This document shows positions 27,137 through 41,031 of a stretch of DNA of 64,000 nucleotides, piece after piece. The position numbers and the translations under genes were made by a program. The DNA lies in NCBI GenBank assembly GCA_033398695.1, contig JAWKAU010000208.1, forward strand, positions 3,305-67,304. Reading direction: 5' to 3'. Under the pieces are notes generated by a model. The model was not told the origin of the DNA. It saw only the letters and a list, made by a program, of their open reading frames with translations, and searched no databases. Source of the DNA: Orobanche coerulescens (lineage: Eukaryota; Streptophyta; Magnoliopsida; Lamiales; Orobanchaceae). The stretch's first letter is position 1. The number at the start of each line of letters is the position of its first letter.

Positions 27137-30100
27137 AAAATCACCTGAAAAATTTTCGAAATAAAAATTCAATTTTTTTGTCCAGGATTGCACGGATATT
27201 TATTTGTAGTGTCCCGTGATGAGATTTTGTTATTTGCAAGAGTCTATCACCTGTAGATCTCCGAATATATCCCAGAATGTGTCCTTCCTTTTATTCGAGC
27301 CTCTCACCATGAATCCGGGAATCAAATTTCGATTTTGATTTTTTATATCTATAGTACTTTGAATAATCTTTCCAACGCCGCTTGAATCGACCCAATCGGA
27401 CGAATAACGAAGGAGATATGGCCAAAACAATGGAGGAACAGCAATTGAGAAACGGCAAAAAACATCCGGAAGTGTCCACAAAATTGACGATTATCGTATC
27501 GATCTCGCCCCATGTCGTAGGCCTTTGAATTAGCCTCCCATAGCAGCAAGAATCGACCCAATCCGATAAATAACGAAGGAGATATGGCCGAAACGGTGGC
27601 ATGTGCCGGAAAAAGAAGCTCATCGGGAGCCTCCTCTAATTGCGTCGTCGTGGCCTCAGAAACGGTTTTGACCATATCTCCTTCGTTACTTATCCGATTG
27701 GGACGATTCTCGAAGCGTTAGAAACCTTATTCGAAGACCTATAACTTTTTGCGATCAAATATCGATTACGAACCGGAATCCAAAATTTACAACTTTCGAT
27801 CATTTCCCCTAGGGGTACCTAGGAAAATCACTGAAAAATTTTGAAATAAAAATTCAATTTTTTTGTCGAGGATTGCACGGATATTTATTTATAGTGTCCG
27901 TGATGAGATTTTGTTATTTGCAAGAGTCTATCACTGTAGATCCGCGAATATATCCCAGAATGTGTCCTTCCTTTTATTCGAGCCTCTCACCATGAATCCG
28001 GGAATCAAATTTCGATTTTGATTTTTTATATCAATAGTACTTTGAATAATCTTTCCAACGCCGCTTGAATCGACCCAATCGGACGAATAACGAAGGAGAT
28101 ATGGCCAAAACAATGGAGGAACAGCAATTGAGAAGCGGCAAAAAACATCAGGTAGTGTACACAATATTGACGATTATCGTATCGATATCGCCCCTTTTCT
28201 TAGGCGTTATAATGTGCCTCCCATAGCATCAAGTATCGTACCAATCCGATAAATTACGAAGGAGATATGGCGAAGCGGTGGCATGTGCCGGAAAAAGAAG
28301 CTCATCGGGGCCTCCTCTAATTGCGTCGTCGTGGCCTCGAAGCTGTTTTGACCATATCTCCTTCGTTACTTATCCGATTGGGGCGATTCTCGAAGCGTTA
28401 GAAACCTTATTCGAAGACCTATAACTTTATGCGATCAAATATCGATTACGAACCGGAATCGAAAATTTCCAACTTTCGATCATTTCCCTAGGGGTACCCA
28501 CAAGGAAAATCACTGAAAAATTTTGAAATAAAAATTCAATTTTTTTGTCGAGGATTGCACGGATATTTATTTATAGTGTCCCGTGATGAGATTTTGTTAT
28601 TTGCAAGAGTCTATCACTGTAGATCCGCGAATATATCCCGAATGTGTCCTTCCTTTTATTGAGCCTCTCACCATGAATCAGGAATCAAATTTCGATTTTG
28701 ATTTTTAGATCTATCGTACTTTGAATAATCTTTCCAACGCCGCTTGAATCGACCCAATCGGACGACTAACGAAGGAGATATGGCCAAAACAATGGAGGAA
28801 CAGCAATTGAGAAGCGGCAAAAAACATCGGAAGTGTCCACAAAATTGGCGATTATCGTATCGATCTCGCCCCATGTCGTAGGCCTTTGAATTAGCCTCCC
28901 ATAGCAGCAAGAATCGACCCAATCCGATAAATAACGAAGGAGATATGGCGAAAGCGGTGGCATGTGCCGGAAAAAGAAGCTCATCGGGGGCCTCCTCTAA
29001 TTGCGTCGTCGTGGCCTCAGAAACTGTTTTGACCATATCTCCTTCGTTACTTATCCGATTGGGACGATTCTCGAAGCGTTAGAAACCTTATTCGAAGACC
29101 TATAACTTTATGCGATCAAATATGGATTACGAACCGGAATCTAAAATTTCCAACTTTCGATCATTTCCCCTAGGGGTACCCCTGGGGAAAATCACCTGAA
29201 AAATTTTCGAAATAAAAATTCAATTTTTTTGTCCAGGATTGCACGGATATTTATTTATAGTGTCCCGTGATGAGATTTTGTTATTTGCAAGAGTCTATCA
29301 CCTGTAGATCCGCCGAATATATCCCAGAATGTGTCCTTCCTTTTATTCGAGCCTCTCACCATGAATCCGGGAATCAAATTTCGATTTTGATTTTTTATAT
29401 CTATAGTACTTTGAATAATCTTTCCAACGCCGCTTGAATCGACCCAATCGGACGAATAACGAAGGAGATATGGCCAAAACAATGGAGGAACAGCAATTGA
29501 GAAACGGCAAAAAACATCGGAAGTGTCCACAAAATTGTCCATTATCGTATCGATCTCGCCCCATGTCGTAGGCCTTTGAATTAGCCTCCCATAGCAGCAA
29601 GAATCGACCCAATCCGATAAATAACGAAGGAGATATGGCCAAAACGGTGGCATGTGCCGGAAAAAGAAGCTCATCGGGGGCCTCCTCTAATTGCGTCGTC
29701 GTGGCCTCAGAAACTGTTTTGACCATATCTCCTTCGTTACTTATCCGATTGGGACGATTCTCGAAGCGTTAGAAACCTTATTCGAATACCTATAACTTTA
29801 TGCGATCAAATATCGATTACGAACCGGAATCCAAAATTTCCAACTTTCGATCATTTCCTCTAGGGGTACCCTAGGGAAAATCACTGAAAAATTTTGAAAT
29901 AAAAATTCAATTTTTTTGTCGAGGATTGCACGGATATTTATTTATAGTGTCCCGTGATGAGATTTTGTTATTTGCAAGAGTCTATCACTGTAGATCCGCG
30001 AATATATCCCGAGAATGTGTCCTTCCTTTTATTCGAGCCTCTCACCATGAATCAGGGAATCAAATTTCGATTTTGATTTTTATATCTATAGTACTTTGAA

Positions 30101-33100
30101 TAATCTTTCCAACGCCGCTTGAATCGACCCAATCGGACGAATAACGAAGGAGATATGGCCAAAACAATGGAGGAACAGCAATTGAGAAGCGGCAAAAAAC
30201 ATCGGGAAGTGTCCACAAAATTGGCGATTATCGTATCGATCTCGCCCCATGTCGTAGGCCTTTGAATTAGCCTCCCATAGCAGCAAGAATCGACCCAATC
30301 CGATAAATAACTTGAAGGAGATATGGCGAAGCGGTGGCATGTGCGGAAAAAGAAGCTCATCGGGGCCTCCTCTAATTGCGTCGTCGTGGCCTCGAAGCTG
30401 TTTTGACCATATCTCCTTCGTTACTTATCCGATTGGGGCGATTCTCGAAGCGTTAGAAACCTTATTCGAAGACCTATAACTTTATGCGATCAAATATCGA
30501 TTACGAACCGGAATCGAAAATTTCCAACTTTCGATCATTTCCCTGGGGTACCACAGGAAAATCACTGAAAAATTTTGAAATAAAAATTCAATTTTTTGTC
30601 GAGGATTGCACGGATATTTATTTATAGTGTCCGTGATGAGATTTTGTTATTTGCAAGAGTCTATCACTGTAGATCATGAATATATCCCGAATGTGTCCTT
30701 CCTTTTATTCGAGCCTCTCACCATGAATCAGGGAATCAAATTTCGATTTTGATTTTTATATCTATAGTACTTTGAATAATCTTTCCAACGCCGCTTGAAT
30801 CGACCCAATCGGACGAATAACGAAGGAGATATGGCCAAAACAATGGAGGAACGACAATTGAGAAGCGGCAAAAAACATCAGGAAGTGTCCACAAAATTGG
30901 CGATTATCGTATCGATCTCGCCCCATGTCGTAGGCCTTTGAATTAGCCTCCCATAGCAGCAAGAATCGACCCAATCCGATAAATAACGAAGGAGATATGG
31001 CGAAAGCGGTGGCATGTGCGGAAAAAGAAGCTCATCGGGGCCTCCTCTAATTGCGTCGTCGTGGCCTCGAAGCTGTTTTGACCATATCTCCTTCGTTACT
31101 TATCCGATTGGGGCGATTCTCGAAGCGTTAGAAACCTTATTCGAAGACCTATAACTTTATGCGATCAAATATCGATTACGAACCGGAATCGAAATTTCCA
31201 ACTTTCGATCATTTCCCCAGGGGTACCTAGGAAAATCACTGAAAAATTTTGAAATAAAAATTCAATTTTTTTGTCGAGGATTGCACGGATATTTATTTAT
31301 AGTGTCCGTGATGAGATTTTGTTATTTGCAAGAGTCTATCACTGTAGATCCGCGAATATATCCCGAGAATGTGTCCTTCCTTTTATTCGAGCCTCTCACC
31401 ATGAATCAGGGAATCAAATTTCGATTTTGATTTTTATATCTATAGTACTTTGAATAATCTTTCCAACGCCGCTTGAATCGACCCAATCGGACGAATAACG
31501 AAGGAGATATGGCCAAAACAATGGAGGAACGACAATTGAGAAGCGGCAAAAAACATCGGGAAGTGTCCACAAAATTGGCGATTATCGTATCGATCTCGCC
31601 CCATGTCGTAGGCCTTTGAATTAGCCTCCCATAGCAGCAAGAATCGACCCAATCCGATAAATAACGAAGGAGATATGGCGAAAGCGGTGGCATGTGCCGG
31701 AAAAAGAAGCTCATCGGGGCCTCCTCTAATTGCGTCGTCGTGGCCTCGAAGCTGTTTTGACCATATCTCCTTCGTTACTTATCCGATTGGGGCGATTCTC
31801 GAAGCGTTAGAAACCTTATTCGAAGACCTATAACTTTATGCGATCAAATATCGATTACGAACCGGAATCGAAAATTTCCAACTTTCGATCATTTCCCCAA
31901 GGGTACCCACAGGAAAATCACTGAAAAATTTTGAAATAAAAATTCAATTTTTTTGTCGAGGATTGCACGGATATTTATTTATAGTGTCCGTGATGAGATT
32001 TTGTTATTTGCAAGAGTCTATCACTGTAGATCCGCCGAATATATCCCGAGAATGTGTCCTTCCTTTTATTCGAGCCTCTCACCATGAATCAGGGAATCAA
32101 ATTTCGATTTTGATTTTTTATATATTTAGTACTTTGTATAATCTTTCCAACGCCGCTTGAATCGACCCAATCGGACGAATAACGAAGGAGATATGGCCAA
32201 AACAATGGAGGAACGACAATTGAGAAGCGGCAAAAAACATCAGGAAGTGTCCACAAAATTGGCGATTATCGTATCGATCTCGCCCCATGTCGTAGGCCTT
32301 TGAATTAGCCTCCCATAGCAGCAAGAATCGACCCAATCCGATAAATAACGAAGGAGATATGGCGAAGCGGTGGCATGTGCCGGAAAAAGAAGCTCATCGG
32401 GGCCTCCTCTAATTGCGTCGTCGTGGCCTCGAAGCTGTTTTGACCATATCTCCTTCGTTACTTATCCGATTGGGGCGATTCTCGAAGCGTTAGAAACCTT
32501 ATTCGAAGACCTATAACTTTATGCGATCAAATATCGATTCTGACCGGAATCGAAAATTTCCAACTTTCGATCATTTCCCCAGAGTACCTAGGAAAATCAC
32601 TGAAAAATTTTGAAATAAAAATTCAATTTTTGTCGAGGATTGCACGGATATTTATTTATAGTGTCCGTGATGAGATTTTGTTATTTGCAAGAGTCTATCA
32701 CTGTAGATCCGCGAATATATCCCGAATGTGTCCTTCCTTTTATTCGAGCCTCTCACCATGAATCAGGAATCAAATTTCGATTTTGATTTTTATATCTATA
32801 GTACTTTGAATAATCTTTCCAACGCCGCTTGAATCGACCCAATCGGACGAATAACGAAGGAGATATGGCCAAAACAATGGAGGAACGACAATTGAGAAGC
32901 GGCAAAAAACATCAGGAAGTGTCCACAAAATTGGCGATTATCGTATCGATCTCGACCCATGTCGTAGGCCTTTTAATTAGCATCCAATAGCATCAAGAAT
33001 CGACCCAATCCGATAAATAACTTGAAGGAGATATGGCGAAGCGGTGGCATGTGCCGGAAAAAGAAGCTCATCGGGGGCCTCCTCTAATTGCGTCGTCGTG

Positions 33101-36100
33101 GCCTCAGAAACTGTTTTGACCATATCTCCTTCGTTACTTATCCGATTGGGACGATTCTCGAAGCGTTAGAAACCTTATTCGAAGACCTATAACTTTATGC
33201 GATCAAATATCGATTACGAACCGGAATCCAAAATTTCCAACTTTCGATCATTTCCCCTAGGGGTACCCCTAGGGAAAATCACCTGAAAAAATTTCGAAAT
33301 AAAAATTCAATTTTTTTGTCCAGGATTGCACGGATATTTATTTATAGTGTCCCGTGATGAGATTTTGTTATTTGCAAGAGTCTATCACCTGTAGATCCGT
33401 CGAATATATCCCAGAATGTGTCCTTCCTTTTATTCGAGCCTCTCACCATGAATCCGGGAATCAAATTTCGATTTTGATTTTTTATATCTATAGTACTTTG
33501 AATAATCTTTCCAACGCCGCTTGAATCGACCCAATCGGACGAATAACGAAGGAGATATGGCCAAAACAATGGAGGAACAGCAATTGAGAAACGGCAAAAA
33601 ACATACGGAAGTGTCCACAAAATTGACGATTATCGTATCGATCTCGCCCCATGTCGTAGGCCTTTGAATTAGCCTCCCATAGCAGCAAGAATCGACCCAA
33701 TCCGATAAATAACGAAGGAGATATGGCCGAAACGGTGGCATGTGCCGGAAAAAGAAGCTCATCGGGGGCCTCCTCTAATTGCGTCGTCGTGGCCTCAGAA
33801 ACTGTTTTGACCATATCTCCTTCGTTACTTATCCGATTGGGACGATTCTCGAAGCGTTAGAAACCTTATTCGAAGACCTATAACTTTATGCGATCAAATA
33901 TCGATTACGAACCGGAATCCAAAATTTCCAACTTTCGATCATTTCCCTAGGGGTACCCAGGGAAAATCACTGAAAAATTTTGAAATAAAAATTCAATTTT
34001 TTGTCGAGATTGCACGGATATTTATTTATAGTGTCCGTGATGAGATTTTGTTATTTGCAAGAGTCTATCACTGTAGATCCGCGAATATATCCCGAGAATG
34101 TGTCCTTCCTTTTATTCGAGCCTCTCACCATGAATCCGGGAATCAAATTTCGATTTTGATTTTCATATCTATAGTACTTTGAATAATCTTTCCAACGCCG
34201 CTTGAATCGACCCAATCGGACGAATAACGAAGGAGATAAGGCCAAAACAATGGAGGAGCGACAATTGAGAAAGCGGCAAAAAACATCAGGAAGTGTCCAC
34301 AAAATTGGCGATTATCGTATCGATCTCGCCCCATGTCGTAGGCCTTTGAATTAGCCTCCCATAGCAGCAAGAATCGACCCAATCCGATAAATAACGAAGG
34401 AGATATGGCGAAAGCGGTGGCATGTGCCGGAAAAAGAAGCTCATCGGGGCCTCCTCTAATTGCGTCGTCGTGGCCTCGAAGCTGTTTTGACCATATCTCG
34501 CCGTTACTTATCCGATTGGGGCGATTCTCGAAGCGTTAGAAACCTTATTCGAAGACCTATAACTTTATGCGATCAAATATCGATTACGAACCGGAATCCA
34601 AAATTTCCAACTTTCGATCATTTCCCTAGGTACCCACAGGAAAATCACTGAAAAATTTTGAAATAAAAATTCAATTTTTTTGTCGAGATTGCACGGATAT
34701 TTATTTATAGTGTCCGTGATGAGATTTTGTTATTTGCAAGAGTCTATCACTGTAGATCCGCGAATATATCCCGAATGTGTCCTTCCTTTTATTCGAGCCT
34801 CTCACCATGAATCAGGGAATCAAATTTCGATTTTGATTTTTATATCTATAGTACTTTGAATAATCTTTCCAACGCCGCTTGAATCGACCCAATCGGACGA
34901 ATAACGAAGGAGATATGGCCAAAACAATGGAGGAGCGACAATTGAGAAAGCGGCAAAAAACATCAGGAAGTGTCCACAAAATTGGCGATTATCGTATCGA
35001 TCTCGCCCCATGTCGTAGGCCTTTGAATTAGCCTCCCATAGCAGCAAGAATCGACCCAATCCGATAAATAACTTGAAGGAGATATGGCGAAGCGGTGGCA
35101 TGTGCGGAAAAAGAAGCTCATCGGGGCCTCCTCTAATTGCGTCGTCGTGGCCTCGAAGCTGTTTTGACCATATCTCCTTCGTTACTTATCCGATTGGGAC
35201 GATTCTCGGCGTTAGAAACCTTATTCGAAGACCTATAACTTTATGCGATCAAATATCGATTACGAACCGGAATCCAAAATTTCCAACTTTCGATCATTTC
35301 CCCAAGGTACCCACAGGAAAATCACTGAAAAATTTTGAAATAAAAATTCAATTTTTTTGTCGAGGATTGCACGGATATTTATTTATAGTGTCCGTGATGA
35401 GATTTTGTTATTTGCAAGAGTCTATCACTGTAGATCATCGAATATATCCCAGAATGTGTCCTTCCTTTTATTCGAGCCTCTCACCATGAATCCGGGAATC
35501 AAATTTCGATTTTGATTTTTTATATCTATAGTACTTTGAATAATCTTTCCAACGCCGCTTGAATCGACCCAATCGGACGAATAACGAAGGAGATATGGCC
35601 AAAACAATGGAGGAACAGCAATTGAGAAACGGCAAAAAACATCGGAAGTGTCCACAAAATTGACGATTATCGTATCAATCTCACCCCATGCCGTAGGCCT
35701 TTGAATTAGCCTCCCATAGCAGCAAGAATCGACCCAGTCCGATAAATAACGAAGGAGATATGGCCGAAACGGTGGCATGTGCCGGAAAAAGAAGCTCATC
35801 GGGGGCCTCCTCTAATTGCGTCGTCGTGGCCTCAGAAACTGTTTTGACCATATCTCCTTCGTTACTTATCCGATTGGGACGATTCTCGAAGCGTTAGAAA
35901 CCTTATTCGAAGACCTATAACTTTATGCGATCAAATATCGATTACGAACCGGAATCCAAAATTTCCAACTTTCGATCATTTCCCTAGGGAAAATCACCTG
36001 AAAAATTTTCGAAATAAAAATTCTATTTTTTTATCGAGGATTGCACGGATATTTATTTATAGTGTCCGTGATGAGATTTTGTTATTTGCAAGAGTCTATC

Positions 36101-39100
36101 ACTGTAGATCCGCGAATATATCCCTGTTTTTGTCCTTGCTTTTATTCGAGCCTCTAAACTTGAATTCAGGTTTCAAATTTCGATTTTGTTTTTTTATTTC
36201 GATAGTACTTTGTATTATCTTTCAAACGCCGCTTGAATCGACCCAATCGTTCGAATAACGAAGGAGATATGGCCAAAACAATGGAGGAACGACAATTGAG
36301 AAAGCGGCAAAAAACATCAGGAAGTGTCCACAAAATTGGCGATTATCGTATCGATCTCGCCCCATGTCGTAGGCCTTTGAATTAGCCTCCCATAGCAGCA
36401 AGAATCGACCCAATCCGATAAATAACGAAGGAGATATGGCGAAAGCGGTGGCATGTGCCGGAAAAAGAAGCTCATCGGGGGCCTCCTCTAATTGCGTCGT
36501 CGTGGCCTCAGAAACTGTTTTGACCATATCTCCTTCGTTACTTATCCGATTGGGGCGATTCTCGAAGCGTTAGAAACCTTATTCGAAGACCTATAACTTT
36601 ATGCGATCAAATATCGATTACGAACTGGAATCCAAAATTTCCAACTTTCGATCATTTCCCCTAGGGGTACCACAGGAAAATCACTGAAAAATTTTGAAAT
36701 AAAAATTCAATTTTTTTGTCGAGGATTGCACGGATATTTATTTATAGTGTCCGTGATGAGATTTTGTTATTTGCAAGAGTCTATCACTGTAGATCTGAAT
36801 ATATCCCAGAATGTGTCCTTCCTTTTATTCGAGCCTCTCACCATGAATCCGGGAATCAAATTTCGATTTTGATTTTTTATATCTATAGTACTTTGAATAA
36901 TCTTTCCAACGCCGCTTGAATCGACCCAATCGGACGAATAACGAAGGAGATATGGCCAAAACAATGGAGGAACACCAATTGAGAAACGGCAAAAAACATC
37001 CGGAAGTGTCCACAAAATTGACGATTATCGTATCGATCTCGCCCCATGTCGTAGGCCTTTGAATTAGCCTCCCATAGCGAGAATCGACCCAATCCGATAA
37101 ATAACGAAGGAGATATGGCCGAAACGGTGGCATGTGCCGGAAAAAGAAGCTCATCGGGGGCCTCCTCTAATTGCGTCGTCGTGGCCTCAGAAACTGTTTT
37201 GACCATATCTCCTTCGTTACTTATCCGATTGGGACGATTCTCGAAGCGTTAGAAACCTTATTCGAAGACCTATAACTTTATGCGATCAAATATCGATTAC
37301 GAACCGGAATCCAAAATTTCCAACTTTCGATCATTTCCCCTAGGGGTACCCCTAGGGAAAATCACCTGAAAAATTTTCGAAATAAAAATTCAATTTTTTT
37401 GTCCAGGATTGCACGGATATTTATTTATAGTGTCCGTGATGAGATTTTGTTATTTGCAAGAGTCTATCACTGTAGATCTGAATATATCCCAGAATGTGTC
37501 CTTCCTTTTATTCGAGCCTCTCACCATGAATCCGGGAATCAAATTTCGATTTTGAGTTTTTATATCTATAGTACTTTGAATAATCTTTCCAACGCCGCTT
37601 GATTCGACCCAATCGGACGAATAACGAAGGAGATATGGCTAAAACAATGGAGGAACAGCAATTGAGAAACGGCAAAAAACATCCGGAAGTGTCCACAAAA
37701 TTGACGATTATCGTATCGATCTCGCCCCATGTCGTAGGCCTTTGAATTAGCCTCCCATAGCAGCAAGAATCGACCCAATCCGATAAATAACGAAGGAGAT
37801 ATGGCCGAAACGGTGGCATGTGCCGGAAAAAGAAGCTCATCGGGGGCCTCCTCTAATTGCGTCGTCGTGGCCTCAGAAACTGTTTTGACCATATCTCCTT
37901 CGTTACTTATCCGATTGGGACGATTCTCGAAGCGTTAGAAACCTTATTCGAAGACCTATAACTTTATGCGATCAAATATCGATTACGAATCGGAATCCAA
38001 AATTTCCAACTTTCGATCATTTCCCCTAGGGGTACCCCCAGGGAAAATCACCTGAAAAATTTTCGTAATAAAAATTCAATTTTTTTGTCCAGGATTGCAC
38101 GGATACTTATTTATAGTGTCCCGTGATGAGATTTTGTTATTTGCAAGAGTCTATCACCTGTAGATCATGAATATATCCCGAATGTGTCCTTCCTTTTATT
38201 CGAGCCTCTCACCATGAATCAGGAATCAAATTTCGATTTTGATTTTTATATCTATAGTACTTTGAATAATCTTTCCAACGCCGCTTGATTCGACCCAATC
38301 GGATGAATAACGAAGGAGATATGGCCAAAACAATGGAGGAACAGCAATTGAAAAGCGGCAAAAAACATCGGAAGTGTCCACAAAATTGACGATTATCGTA
38401 TCGATCTTGCCCCATATCGTAGGCCTTTGAATTAGCCTCCCATAGCATCAAGAATCGACCCAAACCGATAAATAACGAAGGAGATATGGCCGAAACGGTG
38501 GCATGTGCCGGAAAAAGAAGCTCATCGGGGGCCTCCTCTAATTGCGTCGCCGTGGCCTCAGAAACTGTTTTGACCATATCTCCTTCGTTACTTATCCGAT
38601 TGGGATGATTCTCGAAGCGTTAGAAACCTTATTCGAAGACCTATAACTTTATGCGATCAAATATCGATTACGAATCGGAATCCAAAATTTCCAACTTTCG
38701 ATCATTTCCCCTAGGGGTACCCCTAGGGAAAATCACCTGAAAAATTTTCGAAATAAAAATTCATTTTTTTTGTCCAGTTTTGCACGGATATTTTTTTATA
38801 GTGTCCCGTGTTGAGATTTTGTTATTTGCAATTGTCTATCAGCTGTAGATCCGCCGAATATATCCCAGAATGTGTCCTTCCTTTTATTCGAGCCTCTCAC
38901 CATGAATCCGGGAATCAAATTTCGATTTTGATTTTTTATATCTATAGTACTTTGAATAATATTTCCAACTCCGCTTGATTCGACCCAATCGGACGAATAA
39001 CGAAGGAGATATGGCCAAAACAATGGAGGAACAGCAATTGAGAAACGGCAAAAAACATCCGGAAGTGTCCACAAAATTGACGATTATCGTATCGATCTCG

Positions 39101-41014
39101 CCCCATGTCGTAGGCCTTTGAATTAGCCTCCCATAGCAGCAATAATCGACCCAATCCGATAAATAACGAAGGAGATATGGCCGAAACGGTGGCATGTGCC
39201 GGAAAAAGAAGCTCATCGGGGGCCTCCTCTAATTGCGTCGTCGTGGCCTCAGAAACTGTTTTGACCATATCTCCTTCGTTACTTATCCGATTGGGACGAT
39301 TCTCGAAGCGTTAGAAACCTTATTCGAAGACCTATAACTTTATGCGATCAAATATCGATTACGAACCGGAATCCAAAATTTCCAACTTTCGATCATTTCC
39401 CCTAGGGGTACCCCTAGGGAAAATCACCTGAAAAATTTTCGAAATAAAAATTCAATTTTTTGTCCAGGATTGCACGGATATTTATTTATAGTGTCCCGTG
39501 ATGAGATTTTGTTATTTGCAAGAGTCTATCACCTGTAGATCCGCCGAATATATCCCAGAATGTGTCCTTCCTTTTATTCGAGCCTCTCACCATGAATTCA
39601 GGAATCAAATTTCGATTTTGATTTTTTTTATCTATAGTACTTTGAATAATATTTCCAACTCCGCTTGATTCGATCCAATCGGACGAATAACGAAGGAGAT
39701 ATGGCTAAAACAATGGAGGAACAACAATTGAAAAACGGCAAAAAACATCCGGAAGTGTCCACAAAATTGACGATTATCGTATCGATCTCGCCCCATGTCG
39801 TAGGCCTTTGAATTAGCCTCCCATAGCAGCAATAATCGACCCAATCCGATAAATAACGAAGGAGATATGGCCGAAACGGTGGCATGTGCCGGAAAAAGAA
39901 GCTCATCGGGGGCCTCCTCTAATTGCGTCGTCGTGTGCTCAGAAACTGTTTTGACCATATCTCCTTCGTTACTTATCCGATTGGGATGATTCTCGAAGCG
40001 TTAGAAACCTTATTCGAAGACCTATAACTTTATGCGATCAAATATCGATTACGAATCGGAATCCAAAATTTCCAACTTTCGATCATTTCCCTGGGGTACC
40101 CTAGGAAAATCACTGAAAAATTTTCGAAATAAAAATTCATTTTTTTTGTCCAGGATTGCACGGATATTTATTTATAGTGTCCCGTGATGAGATTTTGTTA
40201 TTTGCAAGAGTCTATCACCTGTAGATCCGCCGAATATATCCCAGAATGTGTCCTTCCTTTTATTCGAGCCTCTCACCATGAATCCGGGAATCAATTTCGA
40301 TTTTGATTTTTTATATCTATAGTATTTTGAATAATCTTTCCAACGCCGCTTGATTCGACCCAATTGGATGAATAACGAAGGAGATATGGCCAAAACAATG
40401 GAGGAACAACAATTGAAAAACGGCAAAAAACATCCGGAAGTGTCCACAAAATTCACGATTATCGTATCGATGTTGCCTCATATCGTAGGCCTTTGAATTA
40501 GCCTCCCATAGCAGCAAGAATCGACCCAATCCGATAAATAACGAAGGAGATATGGCCGAAACGGTGGCATGTGCCGGAAAAAGAAGCTCATCGGGGGCCT
40601 CCTCTAATTGCGTCGTCGTGGCCTCAGAAACTGTTTTGACCATATCTCCTTCGTTACTTATCCGATTGGGATGATTCTCGAAGCGTTAGAAACCTTATTC
40701 GAAGACCTATAACTTTATGCGATCAAATATCGATTACGAATCGGAATCCAAAATTTCCAACTTTCGATCATTTCCCCTAGGGGGATAAGCCCAGCGGAGG
40801 ATAAAGAACAGCTACCTTAAGGTTCAGAACTAGTTATGACTCCTACTTCAACTGACTTATCCCCGCTTTAGTAACGAATTCCCTTGTTTATCACCCCCTT
40901 AAAAGAAGGGCTTTATCCTCAATCGGCGGAACCTTAGCTCATATCCTAACCCGGTTCTCATACTGTCCTCTCCTGCCGACTCCTAAAACAGCGGGACAAA
41001 CAACTACCCTCAAA

Positions 41015-41031
41015 GAAGGCTCTGCAAGACC
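41015..41031 (+). repeat. Short dispersed repeat in the insert, copy 1
   Basis: GAAGGCTCTGCAAGACC. The identical 17-mer occurs again at 42090-42106, and close relatives at 42518-42535 and 44044-44060. Confidence 0.8.

Larger units (their letters stand above)
26606..27296 (+). repeat. Representative full-length satellite monomer (691 bp)
   Basis: This is a clean reference unit, measured from anchor to anchor. In order it holds: an A/T-rich stretch after the anchor; module 1 core (26701-26732); the GTGTCCACAAAATTGACG block; module 2 core (26867-26898); an inverted module 3 core (26980-27011); a 20-bp perfect palindrome (27117-27136); an A/T-rich stretch (AAAAATTTTCGAAATAAAAA); and the GATATTTATTTATAGTG block leading to the next anchor. 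The minus strand is open in overlapping frames of about 70-110 codons. This follows from a low stop density that is copied with the repeat, and there is no recognisable protein family in it. Confidence 0.93.
15000..37590. repeat. Satellite subfamily block B (CCGCTTGAATCG type)
   Basis: Monomers in this block consistently read GCCGCTTGAATCG before module 1 and GGGACGATTC or GGGGCGATTC after module 3. This is the largest homogeneous domain. It contains runs of clean ~690-bp units and runs of slightly shorter units (about 30-35 kb) that carry the co-occurring small variants described in the findings. Confidence 0.75.
1..40784. repeat. ~690-bp satellite tandem array, left arm (59 anchors)
   Basis: Head-to-tail tandem repeats fill this whole interval with no unrelated sequence longer than a few bases. 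I tracked the anchor GAGCCTCTCACC, which recurs at about 603, 1282, 1941, 2611, 3279, 3960, 4642, 5332, 6017, 6694, 7384, 8072, 8763, 9443, 10127 and so on to 39580 and 40266. Spacing is 659-706 bp, most often 688-691 in the cleanest stretches. Monomers share long identical blocks, for example the ATAACGAAGGAGATATGG motif and the phrase CCCCATGTCGTAGGCC. Copies this long and uniform, in this number, indicate ongoing homogenisation by unequal exchange or gene conversion, as is usual for plant heterochromatic satellites. Whether it is centromeric, subtelomeric or in a knob cannot be told from the sequence. The array runs off the left edge. Confidence 0.97.
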
